Positions 13,101-22,734 are shown, numbered from the stretch's first letter. The stretch is 64,000 nucleotides of DNA from Pachyseris speciosa (GCA_016490735.1 JAEMWC010000244.1:472501-536500); one strand, 5' to 3'. The notes: generated from the letters alone by a model not told the origin. Translations and numbers: made by a program.

Positions 13101-15425
13101 GAAGTCGTATTTCACCTCCTCGCAACAAGGTGAAATATGACTCCCTGACAACAAGGTAAGCACCAGACAAGCATATTGGGCTGCAATACTGAGCTTGATA
13201 CTCCTTCTAGTGCCGAAACATCTTATTTTGCACAATATATTGTAAAACCCAGAGCTTCATTGAATACAACAATAGCTCCCAACCCAACGGCACCCAATTT
13301 TTATGAAAAAAAAGCCTTTTTCGGAAAAATGCAATTAAATGATGTTTTGTACAATTTAGGCAATAACAGAGGCGTAAAAACGATTGGTTTTTATATGGTT
13401 GCCATGGAAACCGCACACAAATAAATGACCGGCCTTCAAAAGCCCTTATTTCATAGTGGAACAAAATAATATGACAAAGAAATGAATGTATATTCTGTAA
13501 GTAGATAGATTCAAGTTATCATTTGGAGGTAATAAAAAAAAATTAACGAATTTGTAGATAAGTACATAAGGAAACTTTGTACCCAATTTGGTCGCAATTG
13601 CTTAAATACTCCGAAACATATGAAGGGGAACCCAATTTTTACGAAAAAATGACCGGCCTTCAAAAGGCCCTTATTTCATAGTGGAACAAAATAATATGAC
13701 AAAGAAATGAATATATATTCTGTAAGTAGATAGATTCAAGTTATCATTGGGAGGTAATAAAAAAAATTAACGAATTTTCTTCTTTTTTTTTCCAATCCAA
13801 CCGTACTCCCCCCCTTAAGTATCGATATTATTATCAAGCACATCCCAGCAACACTGGTATCGATTATTGGTGTCAGGTATCGTCTCATCCCTCTTTAAGG
13901 TCACGCCTTGGATTAAACCGACAAGAAACATTAAGGTATAAAGAGCAAAGCATGCATTTAAAGGAAAGCAAGGAAGTCAAATAAACCTGATGAAACCCAG
14001 CTAGAGTCGTTATTATGCAACAAGTTAGGCCAGCTGATAAATACATAACCCTCACAGTCGGCAGATGAAATGATTACCCCTCACTGAGTTAAACTTAACT
14101 TGAAACAAAGCATTCATTCCAAAGATTCCCACTAAATGAGACCACTGGGAGAGGTTCCCCCAGCATGCTATCTATTTAATCAGACTGAGTTCTTATGGTG
14201 CTTGAAAAGAAAAGAAAATTAACTCGGTATGTCTTTTCTGTTATGGATGGCTTCCCTTCGAAACTTAAAATGATAACGACGTATTTGTTGTCCATCTCGG
14301 ATCCAATTTTCACATAAATCATTCTGGACAAATTCCTTATCATCGTCAATCAAGTTCATGAACTCGTTTTCAAACATTTCTCTATCCCGCACCTGGTTAA
14401 TCATCAACTAATTGTGTTAACAGGAATGTGGATTGTCACTCAGGCTGATGAATTCATTAGCTATTTTTGACTGTCAACGCCTTTTTTGCATTTTTAAAAT
14501 TCGGGTACGAACAAGAGCTGGCAAGTCGTTCGCTGGATAACGTTAAATCAAAATTCTGCTAGAAATTAAAATTCTTCATAGTTCACCTGGCATGGGGAGA
14601 CTCATCCACCGATGTTGAATCTTTGTTGATTCCTCCTGTAGCCGACACCAAACGACTTCCATCCATTTTCCCGCCATGGCTGCATTTTCCCAGATTCTCG
14701 GGCTTCTTTATGTCCTGTCCTGAGCGATAACCACTCGTGAGCTTCACAGTGTTCAAGTTAGTCTCACATAAGCCATCAGGCAGACCAGATCCTGGATCTA
14801 AAGGGCAGTCAGTGCACGTTGATTCTGTGGGTCCCGCAATAAACTCTTCTGGGATCTCACTATCGGGTTTGCTTAAAACGTTATATGGATTTGAGTTACC
14901 GAGTTCTATCCAGTTGGAATGACTGTAAAAATCCTGCAAAGTGTGCAAAGCGCCGCCGGCCAGGTTCCTTGTATGCTGTAGCTTGTAGTCATTTAGGAGC
15001 GAAGTTATAAGCTCTTGGCGCAATTGGATAATCCGCTTGGAACCCTGTTTGAATTGCTCACCGTTAAAATGTACGGAGGCTGAGGTGTTTAGTGGAAAGG
15101 TATCTACCTCCACGTTGGCACTTTGAATGTTGTTTAAGGCGTAAAGGAACTGAATCTGTGGCAACATGTTTTCAGTCATATTCTTAAAGGCACCCGGCGA
15201 ATCAGACCCAAGGATATCGCGCAGGAACGTTGTCAGATATTGGTCTTTCAAATATTGTGGATTGTCAAGTAAAAAGTAAAACAGTGGCTTGAGGAATCCT
15301 TCCTTCGTAATCAGCGCATGATCAAGAGTTGTAGAATCTCCTGATGCTGGGTTTATCCGAGGAAGGAATGCTTTCGCAGCGACAGAGAGGTAAGCAATCA
15401 GTAACACTGCGAGAAGAGCTTCCAT
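1309..15425 (-). CDS. VWA7-like protein, paralog B (exons 1-3, continues past left edge)
   Basis: This is the 5' part of a second VWA7-like gene, head-to-tail with paralog A. Exons are 15425-14587 (839 nt), 3529-3372 (158 nt) and 1413-1309 (105 nt), identical in length and phase to those of A. The product begins with a signal peptide (MEALLAVLLIAYLSVAAKAF) and has the VWA7-type N-terminal region with an intact HTLQDFYSHSNW, then MIDAS DVSGSM, then the VWA strand YILVPFSDP. The in-frame TTG at 15434 is not used: the ATG at 15425 aligns with A. No frame breaks are visible. Exons 4-9 must lie left of position 1, if they exist. Intron 1 (11.06 kb) and intron 2 (1.96 kb) are swollen by transposons. 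The likely role is as for A. Confidence 0.85.
1770..3130 (-). mobile_element. Decayed CR1/L2-like LINE 3' fragment, split by the foldback element
   Basis: Sequences at 1770-1932 and 2801-3130 align with 37150-37590 in paralog A intron 2. In A the minus strand reads as a LINE RT C-terminus. In B many frameshifts remain. The shared position in both paralogs shows this insertion predates the gene duplication. Confidence 0.7.
1933..2800. mobile_element. Foldback-type non-autonomous element in paralog B intron 2
   Basis: Paralog A has the uninterrupted site at 37270/37271, so this 0.87 kb block is an insertion specific to B. Its left 165 bp (about 1939-2105) is an imperfect palindrome centred on GAGCCCGTAGGGCGAG, with arms reading GTAATCACATG and CATGTGATTAC at the ends. 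The rest (2106-2800) has inverted ends, TTAATAATATACATG on the left and CATGTATATTATTAA on the right. It has no transposase ORF. A second copy lies at 7112-7918. Confidence 0.75.
3372..3529 (-). CDS. Paralog B exon 2 (MIDAS)
   Basis: Exon 2 encodes LHEIAADLAVEATS through LALVIDVSGSMN. The acceptor is CTTGTAG| and the donor |GTGAGA. Confidence 0.9.
3640..4176 (-). mobile_element. 5'-truncated Penelope-like element (GIY-YIG endonuclease end)
   Basis: The minus strand reads KYRALSDLCTSENVIYCI, then TCTLCKKLYIGETGKRLGDR and LRRHL, a GIY-YIG endonuclease domain as found at the C-terminus of Penelope-like elements. The 3' end has the family-typical hairpin-like segment (GAAGGGCTACCGCTCGAAACGTC, partly). 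It is flanked by a 13-bp duplication, AGCTGATAAATAC, at 3627-3639 and 4177-4189. Paralog A has a single copy of this site near 38080-38092. It is 5' truncated, so no RT is present. Confidence 0.82.
4590..4665 (-). pseudogene. Duplicated edge of exon 2 (decoy splice acceptor) in B intron 1
   Basis: The minus strand repeats the exon 2 acceptor region and first 17 exon bases (polypyrimidine, TTTTTTTGTAG, then CTTCCATGAAATTGCTG) and then diverges. Paralog A has the same decoy at about 38493-38560, so it predates the duplication. If used, it would add a short out-of-context exon; there is no sign that it is functional. Confidence 0.6.
5388..5758. repeat. MITE-like inverted repeat
   Basis: The motif AAACATTTTCATCCAACATC occurs at about 5400 and again at about 5497. 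Its reverse complement occurs at about 5716-5742 before GGGGCTTTAA. No coding potential is visible. The left boundary is uncertain. Confidence 0.45.
6335..6600 (-). mobile_element. tRNA-derived SINE
   Basis: The minus strand starts GGCAGGAGTGGCCGAGCGG (A-box-like) and has B box GGTTCAAATCCCG, resembling a class II (Leu/Ser) tRNA head. It is followed by a non-tRNA body with a CTGGTTCGACCCCTCGGTCA segment. It is a SINE rather than a tRNA gene because the acceptor end does not pair and the body continues. A truncated copy of the same family is at 60604-60708. Confidence 0.7.
7112..7918. mobile_element. Second copy of the foldback-family element
   Basis: It is near-identical to 2030-2800, sharing the CGAGCCCGTAGGGCGAG start, the internal ATTAATAATATACATG and the terminal TATATTATTA. 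It lacks the outer inverted arm seen at 1939-2030. It is nested inside the 5.7 kb TIR unit. Confidence 0.7.
7919..9100. other. Non-coding AT-rich stretch inside the 5.7 kb unit
   Basis: No reading frame here has recognisable homology. The last 120 bp (about 8970-9090) are repeated at 9679-9805, on the other side of the Penelope end. Confidence 0.4.
9245..9670 (+). mobile_element. Penelope-like element 3' end
   Basis: Frame 9245-9511 ends KTKFDCLVYEMLFIRALKPN and LNVQSDSIRAKVFL, the typical C-terminus after the GIY-YIG domain of Penelope-like ORFs. The 3' tail has GACTACTCCGAAACGTCGG. It is 5' truncated. Flanking 120-bp direct repeats (8970-9090 and 9679-9805) surround it. Confidence 0.75.
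10031..10104. repeat. (ATT)n microsatellite
   Basis: About 25 ATT units with a single ATC interruption. The long Ile/Tyr homopolymer frames it creates are artefacts. Confidence 0.95.
10720..11245 (+). mobile_element. CR1/L2-like LINE reverse transcriptase fragment
   Basis: Frames read FGLPQGTILGPFLFIIYIND, then YADDTHISFAS (catalytic YADD), EKWLTANKLTLNASRTEFML and LGIHIDQTLSWNVH. The protein then stops in unrelated sequence after SFVPHETLRSIF. It is the same family as the fragment at 37150-37590. A partial RT only, lying in B intron 1. Confidence 0.85.
11800..12290 (-). mobile_element. L1/Tx1-like LINE ORF1 fragment
   Basis: The minus strand reads a coiled-coil (ILEKLKKLDVLE, stop, INGRLLKIETTVSDMERGL, then ADIATAEKLKYEIDREELQ), then NRSRRNN and, after a stop and frame change, GDCISLSQDFISQHMGLE and ELERAHRTPSK. 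That is the order coiled-coil, RRM-like region and RAHR motif of L1-type ORF1p. Stops and a frameshift make it a relic. Confidence 0.65.
12957..13913. repeat. 0.95 kb insertion specific to paralog B intron 1, with internal duplication
   Basis: Paralog A goes straight from GGTTCACTTGGTCT to AACCGACAGGAAGC (about 45685), so this block is extra in B. It contains a 127-bp duplication (13423-13550 and 13648-13775, both starting at AATGACCGGCCTTCAAAAG). I recognise no coding sequence. Confidence 0.55.
13980..14425. repeat. Intron 1 segment repeated at the other end of the same intron (B)
   Basis: This block is homologous to about 3580-4590 (less the Penelope insert) and to 38030-38500 and 45740-46545 in paralog A. 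Each intron 1 thus begins and ends with a direct repeat of about 450-550 bp, present before the gene duplication. Confidence 0.65.
14587..15425 (-). CDS. Paralog B exon 1
   Basis: Exon 1 encodes the signal peptide and N-terminal region and ends in phase 2 at CCATGCCAG|GTGAAC. It is very similar to 46747-47585. It retains His, Asp and His of the HTLQDFYSH motif. Confidence 0.9.
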
Positions 15426-15454
15426 GTTTGCCAAGCTTTTAAATGCTTCTCTGA

Positions 15455-15632
15455 CAATCAGGTAGGCAACTGAAAGAGGCGAGACCTGATCTATTAATTA
15501 TAAGTAATTTACTCAAGCAGCAGTGCGTGAAACCTCGTTCCCAAGTGAGTGAAGCTGGCCTTAATCTAGCCTAGCACGCATTCGTTTTTAGAGAAGTCGT
15601 ATTATACCTTCTCCTCCACGGAAACTGACAAA
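15455..15632 (-). promoter_or_regulatory. Paralog B upstream block shared with paralog A
   Basis: Starting about 30 bp upstream of the ATG, about 180 bp match 57910-58083, including TTACTCAAGCAGCAGTGCGT and CCTCGTTCCCAAGTGA. This is the only upstream DNA the paralogs share. It probably contains the ancestral promoter or 5' UTR. A TATA-like stretch (TTATAATTAA, minus strand) lies near 15500. Promoter function is inferred from position only. Confidence 0.45.
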
Positions 15633-15639
15633 TACGAGG

Positions 15640-15962
15640 GTGTGAATGGGGTTAACCGACTAGCGACAAAGGGCGAAAAATGTTACTGACTACCGACAAA
15701 ACTTGGAAAAAATTACCGACTAGCAACAACAACAACAATACTTTATTTCACATTTCCTTCTTACATCACATTAAAAGATATTTGTATGGATAGTTCAATT
15801 AAAGGTATTAACGTATTTGCAGGTTAAACTAAGCCAAATATTGATGACAATGATGGAAATGCCTAGCGCATAAATAAACCATATAGTTTTCTTGTTAGAC
15901 ACTCGTCTTGTTAAGTTTCATTTTCAAATATAGACATCTAGATACATACACAACACATTCAC

Positions 15963-16002
<40 letters not shown>

Positions 16003-16620
16003 GACACTTCACGTACACTTGTTGTAGAAATAGAAAGTAGAGGAATTGGAAAGACTTAGATGTTAAATATGCTTCCGTAGTAAATACTGTTTTTCTTTTC
16101 TCGGCAAATTGGAAAGACTGAGATCTTTGTGGTAGATTTTGCCAATGGTCTGCTGCCAGAGCTGACAACGTTGTTTTTCCAATATTAGTCCTGAATCGTG
16201 CTTTATAGAAGTTACTTATTGAAGCATATCTAGTGTTATATGTGTGATCGTCACTAGCATAACGAAGGTAATTATCGAAAATGCTAGGGAGCTGCTTTTT
16301 ATGCCATTGGTAGGAGAACTGAAGTAAACGTAATGAAAAAATGGTCTCTTCTCTAGTAAGTTCAGTAAAGGGAGGGCACTATTTTTATTTTGACCATACA
16401 GAGTAGCAAAGAACATTAGACGGATAATATGATTTTGACTTGAATTTTCTTCAAATGCGATACACAAGCACTGCCCCAAGCAATAACAGCGTATGATAGG
16501 TATGGATAAATCAAGTTATAATAAAGTTGTCAAAGTTGTTTTAAGGAAAGAAGGAGCCTTAGCTTGAGGAATATACCTGTATTTCTAGAAATTCTCGAGC
16601 ATATATAAGAAATATATATA
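15640..16620. other. Intergenic stretch upstream of paralog B
   Basis: It contains a CA microsatellite (15964-16000) and AT-rich sequence. No coding region is recognisable. Confidence 0.4.
15964..16000. repeat. (CA)n microsatellite
   Basis: About 18 CA units. Confidence 0.95.
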
Positions 16621-16799
16621 AGAAAGAGAGTTCTTGGTTAATTAGGGTTTCCAACTGGGTGGCATTGGAAGACGAGGCAAAAATATTAGTGTCGTCTGGA
16701 CAAGGTTCCAAGCGAACTGCCCTGAGGAACACCACAAACCATAGTTTGTGGGGCGCACGGAGTCAGCTATCGACTTTGGTAGAACTCTACGTCCATCCA

Positions 16800-17045
16800 C
16801 AAGGAGATGGACGTCGACGAGCACCACAGGCTCCAGGGTAGCACACCTGTATGGGTTGCCCAAGACCCACAAAGAACGCCTGGCTATGCGTCCCATCCTA
16901 TCTGCCACAAAGACGTACAACTATGGATTGGCGAAATGGTTAGAGGAGAAATTGCAGCCCTTTTCTTATAACCAGTACACCATAACTGATGTTTTTGAGT
17001 TTGCGGACAAAATTCGTCAATTACAGATCAAAAATGGATCATAAT
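16800..17045 (+). mobile_element. Penelope-like RT fragment (N-terminal RT motifs)
   Basis: The frame reads HLYGLPKTHKERLAMRPIL and GLAKWLEEKLQPFSYNQYT, then DVFEFADKI. The motif LYGLPKxHK with RPIL is typical of Penelope-like RTs. It ends at a stop, and the catalytic part is missing. Confidence 0.8.
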
Positions 17046-17208
17046 CGAGCCGACGAGACGCCCTGCTGTTGTTGTTGTATTTTCACTGCGCGTTGTTTGT
17101 TCATGCGGTCAAAGTGTGAAAACGCAAGGGGTGACAGGCCGCTCAGTCCCTACCGGCGTGAAACATATTTTGAAACCTTTCATATTTTGGCTGTAACGAG
17201 CAGATCCT

Positions 17209-18170
17209 TTAAGGATTTCCCTTTCTTACATGAAAGGATAGGTGGTTGTTTTTCTGTTTAAGTGCTGTAGCCCTTCCTGTGAATTTTATTCCTGATAGGA
17301 TTTTGTCTATTAGATTGCGTGGGTAGCCTCTGTCCAGCAAGTGTTTCTTGAAATTTGAAATGTTCTCTACAAAAGTAGCTTCTAAGGAGTTTGTTCTGAG
17401 GATTTTTAAGCATTCGCCCTTCACGAATCCATTTTTAACACTTGATGGGTGGCAAGAGGTGAAATGTGTGTACTGGAAGGTTTCCGTTGGCTTAAAATGT
17501 GTTTTTGTATCAAGGATCGATTGTTCCTCGAATCGATCTGTTGCCTTTGTATATAACCGTGTCTAGGATCACAGTTTCAGTGTCAGAGATATAGTCCGTG
17601 AATTTGATAGTTGACATAGTTGGGTGATGTGAATTTGCTTGTTCGATGAAAGTTTCAATGTCGGATTTACGTATGTCCCATAGGGAAAAGAGGTCGTCAA
17701 TGTAACGTTTCCAAACTGTAGCTTTAAAGACGGTTTTGCTTAAGATTTCGGTTTCAATCTTTGCCATGAATATTTTGGCAAAGGAAACAGCCATCAGTTT
17801 CGTTCCCATAGCCGTCCCATGAATTTGAAGAAATTGCTTTCCATTGAATTGGAAAGAATTTTCTTTAAGAATTAGCCTAAGCATTTCTCGGAGGTAGTGT
17901 GTCGGTATGGGAGGGCTGTCTTTGTAAAAAAAAATGTCGTATGCTGTGCATATTGTGTCAATACCCTCGTTTTGCGGTACATCAGTTTGTGTAGAGACTT
18001 GTGACGTCCATCCATACAAGGAATGTGCGGTTTTTAACCAATGTGCTTTCGATAAGGTTTATAAAGTCAGTTGTGTCTTGAAGGTATGACTTTTGTGACT
18101 TAGACATTGGTTGAAGCAGTGTGTCAACAAAGATGAACTCCTTTCTGTTGGTCCATCAGCTTACAAAATT
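17209..18170 (-). mobile_element. Penelope-like RT fragment (catalytic region)
   Basis: The minus strand reads LQPMSKSQKSYLQDTTDFIN, MDVTSLYTN, then (frameshift) NEGIDTICTAYDIFF, FLQIHGTAMGTKL and the catalytic KRYIDDLFSLWD, and later GFVKGECLKILRTNS-type sequence. Order and motifs match Penelope-like RT. It has frameshifts and no GIY-YIG end. It belongs to a different family from the neighbouring plus-strand piece, because both cover the same LxPxSxSxY region. Confidence 0.85.
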
Positions 18171-18426
18171 ACGTATCTCAAGGGCTGGAGTGGGCGTTTC
18201 ACTCTTTGTCTAATTTACCTCTCTTCATTAACTTCGATGCCCTGTAATCGACAGGAAAACAAATTCACATCTATAATAAAAGCTTGGTGAATTTTATCGG
18301 TATACTAGATTTGCAAACAAAAGTGGGGTAGATGACCACGCTGCTGAAAATCAGAGTTAACGAGGTTTATGTGCAATCAAATGATGAATTATTACAAGTT
18401 TTACACTTCGCCTAGAGTTTAAAGTG

Positions 18427-19420
18427 TTACTGTGAAAGTCAAAAAACCGTGAACACTTTGATTTGATTTTGACAGGGTCCATAGCGCAGCGTGGCTGCAA
18501 GGTTTCGGGTGCTGGTTTGAGCCTGACGTTGTTTAAAGTCGCTCGAATTTCCTCTTTGCTTGCATAAATACACAAGGTTAAACTAATAATGAAAAAACTA
18601 CAGGGTAACAGCCACTTTTTGGAAGGAAAAGCGATCAAAGCAAAGTTCGTGGATCGTGACTAAAACACCACACGAGTACTACGAGTAATATACGAGTAAC
18701 ACATAAGTACATAAGAGTACATACGAGTGACATACGGGTACATACAGATACATACGAGTAACATACAAGTAACATACGAATACATACGAGTAACACACAG
18801 GTAACATACGGTCAAACAAAGTAAAATGCAAGAAATTGGATCTTTCTCCGAAATTTTCGATTAGATTTTACTGTTCGGTGTATTCATTAATTCTTGAAGG
18901 GTGCTTTGTGGGGAGAAATTAGCATTTGAGGGAGTGTGTGTTTGCGTGTGTGATTTGGGGAGGGGTAGAGGGGGTATCCCTGGCTCCCTGCCTGGTAATT
19001 CAATAGTATAGGAATGTAGATCAAACATGCAGCGTTTTGAGAGGGAGGGGATGGTGGTGGTTGTTGGGAGGGGGGCGGAAGTTGGGCAAGTTGAAATAAC
19101 TACCCGTGCAAAGACCTCTGGGACGAAACAGGTTATGTATGTGTTACTTATTTTATTATTATTATTTTTTTATTTCTTTTATTTTCACTTTCCTTCTTAT
19201 TATTACTTTATGTTATTGCTATTTTATACAGTATAGAATAGGCTCACACGAAGCACCAATGAGGTCCCCCCCCCTTCCCCCCCACCACACGCCAAACACA
19301 CACACCCTCAAATACTATTTTCTCCCCACACTACACCCTTGCACTGATAGATACACAGAGCAATAAAAAAACAAGTCAAAGATTAGTTAAAGATATTGTG
19401 CATCAAATGGGAACTCGGAA

Positions 19421-19451
<31 letters not shown>

Positions 19452-20210
19452 CACGACCCTCCGTGATCTAGTCGGATGCTCTAACCACTGAGCTACTGGA
19501 GACTCTATGGTGAGCAAGGGTGAAATGTGGGTATTGACTAGAACTGCATCACGCAGTTACATAGTCAAATTTTAAACGACCATATATGACTCATAACTGC
19601 ATCGCGCAGTCACATTAAGGCATATCGGCGATAGCACCTCGCTAACTGCATCACGCAGTCACATTAAGGCATATCAAAGATGCAACCAACCAACCACCAA
19701 AGCGAGTAAATATAAGAGAAGTTAAAGATATTGTGCATCAAATGGGAACTCGGAAAAAAAAGTCAAAGATTACGGAGAAAGTTCCCGATTTCTTGACTCA
19801 GGGACAACTGAGAATCCCATCAACCGCCACCTCCCCACCCCCCCCCCCCCCCCCAATCACACCGATCACAAAGATTTAGGCGAAATATCCAATTTCTTGT
19901 ATTTTTCTTTGCAGATTTCACGCGTATTACCCACATTTGACCGTATTTTACCTGTGTGTTACTGGTATGTATTCGTATGTTACTCGTATCTATCTGTATG
20001 TACCCGTATGTCATTCGTATGTACTCGTATGTACTGGTATGTTACTCGTATGTTACTCGTAGTACTCGTGCGGTCTTTTAGTCACGATCAAGTTCGTGAC
20101 TGATCGAGAGAACGTTCTTTGCGGTTTCATCTCGCATCTGATTGGTGGCTACGTAATGGACCTGTCAAAATCAAATCAAAGTGTTCACGGTTTTTTGACT
20201 TTCACAGTAA
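18427..20210. mobile_element. 1.8 kb inverted-repeat element with minisatellite inside its arms
   Basis: The left end TTACTGTGAAAGTCAAAAAA and the right end TTTTTTGACTTTCACAGTAA are exact inverted copies, and both continue through GTGAACACTTTGATTTGATT. The arms (roughly 18427-18870 and 19870-20210) include a run of 10-11 bp units of the type CATACGAGTA (18690-18825 left, 19925-20070 inverted on the right). The interior is G-rich then C-rich and holds a SINE. There is no transposase ORF. Target duplications were not resolved. Confidence 0.65.
19384..19771 (-). mobile_element. tRNA-derived SINE with a 40-bp flanking repeat
   Basis: The minus strand has a tRNA-like head with A box TAGCTCAGTGGTTAGAG and B box GGGTTCAAATCCC (19435-19503), then GGATTTTTTTCCGAGTTCCC. 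GTTAAAGATATTGTGCATCA and the next 20 bases occur at both 19385 and 19721. ACTGCATCrCGCAGTyACAT is repeated three times at 19540-19670. A piece of the same SINE is at 36850-36932. Confidence 0.65.
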
Positions 20211-20274
20211 AACTGCTCAAATTACATAATAAATGTCAATAATTAACTAGCATTTTTAATTTTTAACTGTGAAA

Positions 20275-20528
20275 GATCATATGAACCCACAATTGACCTG
20301 CTCCCCAACGTCAGTGGCTTCATAGCCCAGTTGGTTAGAGCATCGCACCGGTAATCGCGAGGTCACTGCTTCAAACCCCGTTGAAGTCCTGAATTTTTTT
20401 TCAGGCTTCTTTTCGCAATTGCATAAATGGCGTTCATAACTGCGAGGATCATTCTTCATGTGATTTCATTTCCGCAGTTCATATATGATTCATTTCTCAT
20501 ATATCATTCATACTCATTTCTTTCACGG
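20275..20528 (+). mobile_element. tRNA-Thr-like SINE, copy 1 of a tandem pair
   Basis: The head starts at 20316 (GGCTTCATAGCCCAGTTGG) and has loop CCGGTAA (GGT anticodon position, Thr-like). The B box is damaged (GCTTCAAACCCC). The body is CAGGCTTCTTTTCGCAATTG and CATAACTGCGAGGATCATTC. The anticodon stem no longer pairs well, so it is a SINE rather than a tRNA gene. Confidence 0.75.
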
Positions 20529-20553
20529 GATCATATGAACCCACAATTGACCT

Positions 20554-20594
<41 letters not shown>

Positions 20595-20716
20595 ATCGCA
20601 CCGGTAATCGCGAGGTCACGGGTTCAAACCCCGTTGAAGTCCTGATTTTTTTTTTCTGGCTTCTTTTCGCAATTGCATAAATTGCGTTCATAACTGCGAG
20701 GATCATTCTTCATGTG
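20529..20716 (+). mobile_element. tRNA-Thr-like SINE, copy 2
   Basis: It repeats copy 1 at a 254-bp offset, including 40 bp upstream of the head (GATCATATGAACCCACAATT). The head starts at 20569, with intact A box TAGCTCAGTTGG and B box GGTTCAAACCCC. It ends after CTGCGAGGATCATTCTTCAT. A solitary tail fragment of this family lies at 48630-48660. Confidence 0.75.
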
Positions 20717-20881
20717 AATAATCTTTTTCTCCAGAAAAGAGCGCTTCGCGTGATTTTCTCTGCCGACAGACGCGTTCATGCAATTCCATTTTTTTCATCG
20801 ATGCAAAAGTTCTACCCTTGTCGTTTCTCTATTATTAGTCTTATTATTCTCTATTATTAGTCGCATTTTGGCGTAACACTT

Positions 20882-21038
20882 TGCGCCAGCGGTTATTGTC
20901 GGCCGCGCATGCGTTATACGTGCGTCTTCTCGTGGCCCACGTGTTTTAGTTTTACTCTGCAATTTGTAGAGGCTTTGTTGTCCTTAGTAAAGTGTTTGTA
21001 TTTCGCTATTGTCGTGTCGTCTGTCCTTATTACTGGCG
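20882..21038 (+). repeat. 5' LTR (putative)
   Basis: It matches 25929-26069. The short inverted ends CGCCAG and CTGGCG mark the boundaries. Confidence 0.7.
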
Positions 21039-21223
21039 TGGTGGGAGCAGTTGGAACTTACCCTCGTCTCGTACTTAGAGACAGCCAGCTCATAAGAGAT
21101 CGTCGACCGATTTCCAAGCGAGGAACTAGCGAAACAGCTTAGTCGATAGCTGTGTCAACAACACACAAGGACTCACAGCTAAGTACACATTTTGCCTTTC
21201 CTCTATTCATTTAAGAACACGAA

Positions 21224-22407
21224 ATGAATCCAAGAGCACCAAAACAGTGGTCCTTAACCAAACAGGAAACGATAACGTCGTTTGAAGCCTGGAGACAAAT
21301 CTTCAGTACATTCTTTCTCTTGACCGCAATTTCGCGGGCTTTCTCGCTGATGGTGTGACATGGTTGAAGAAATGCCCCGGTAGCCCTCGTCGCGGCCTCC
21401 AGGATGACCCCGAATCCGTACCTCAAGCTTCCCGTAGAACAGCACAACAAGTGTACTCATCTTGAATTAATGCTTGGACAAATTGCGAACTATTGTCCCG
21501 TAATTTCTCGTAACACCATCGTCAAGAACTCAACCTCCATGAGCTCCATCTGGCAAGCGATTCGCCTTCACTTCGGTTTCCAATCAACCGGCGCTCACTT
21601 CCTCGACTTCAACAACATCACACTCGCCCCTGCTGAGCGCCCCGAGGATCTCTATCAACGTCTGATCTCCTTTATTGAAGATAATTATTTTTGGCAAATG
21701 GAAATATCTCACACTACGGCGAAGTTCCCGGCGCCGACGAGGAAATGTCTCCCACTCTAGAAAATCTTGTAGTACTAACATGGTTGAGATTAGTCCACCC
21801 TGACCTCCCCAGTTTGGTTAAGCAACGCTACGGTACCGAGCTCCGGTCCAAGTCTCTTGCATCTCTTAAACCTGAAAATTTCAAGCATTGGATTCCCTCT
21901 TGGAAGAGATCAATAACAATGCCGATGCTAAAATCTTGCGTTCCACGGCATCCAAGCTCAGACAGCCGCCTTCGAGGGGTCCTTACAACCGCTTCCAAAA
22001 GGCATGTACTAAACCACAAGTCAAGTCTTGCCCCCTGTGTAAGCAGGCTGGACGTAATGACCGTCACTTCTTAAGTCAGAGCACTTACCTACCTGCTGAA
22101 GACCGAGCTTTCCTCGCCAAAGCACGCCAGCATGATCAAGGCCTCCGTCGCCCGTGGCATCGCCGCTCCCATCGTGAGAACATCCCAGCAGGCCCTACAA
22201 GCTTATGGAGTTACGCCTCTTGTCGTTGTTGGCGAGACCCACCTCACTCTTTCACGAGCTGGCAAACTCCTCACCCTTGATGCCCTCGTAGTAGAAGACT
22301 TAGATGTTGATGTTTTAGCTGGAACTCCATTCATGATCACTAATGACATATCTGTTCCCCCAGCAAAGGGACAGGTTCTTATCCAAGGCTCCGAAATACT
22401 AGCCTAA
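21224..22407 (+). pseudogene. Gypsy gag and protease region, frameshifted
   Basis: It starts MNPRAPKQWSLTKQETITSF. After frameshifts it reads [19 protein letters not shown], the zinc-knuckle-like [17 protein letters not shown] (last Cys now Ser) and the protease-like LVVEDLDVDVLAGTPFMITN. At least three frame changes occur. The Asp-Thr-Gly catalytic motif expected before MIKASVARGIAAP is absent, so the protease is dead. Confidence 0.7.
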
Positions 22408-22734
22408 CATCCCGAGTCAGGTGCCAGTTCCCAGGCTCACGCCGTCCGTCGCACCCAGCCTTATGTGCTACGCTCGTCCGCCCCTACAACAGTGGTCCTC
22501 CCTGGGGAATATCTTGAGCTGGACCTACCACCTAACATAGATCCTGACTGTACTTTAGCCATAGAAGCCCGTACCGACGCACAATCCAACAAAAGCTCCA
22601 AAGTTTCATAACTTTGGCCCCAGCCCCAAATTGTAGAAGCAGTAGCTAGTAAAGTTCGTTTAGTCAACGACACTGCTGAGCCAAGGACGGTCCGACGCCA
22701 CGAACATCTCTGCCAAGCTCGCCACACCACAGCT

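Noticed and set aside
15426..15434. In-frame TTG start for paralog B that would add three residues
   Set aside because: The ATG at 15425 aligns exactly with paralog A's ATG and gives an equal exon length.
19435..19503. tRNA gene on the minus strand
   Set aside because: The head is tRNA-like, but it lies in a SINE with a related fragment elsewhere (36850-36932), and the acceptor stem does not close cleanly.
20569..20640. tRNA-Thr gene on the plus strand
   Set aside because: A and B boxes are good, but the anticodon stem mispairs and a SINE body follows in both tandem copies.
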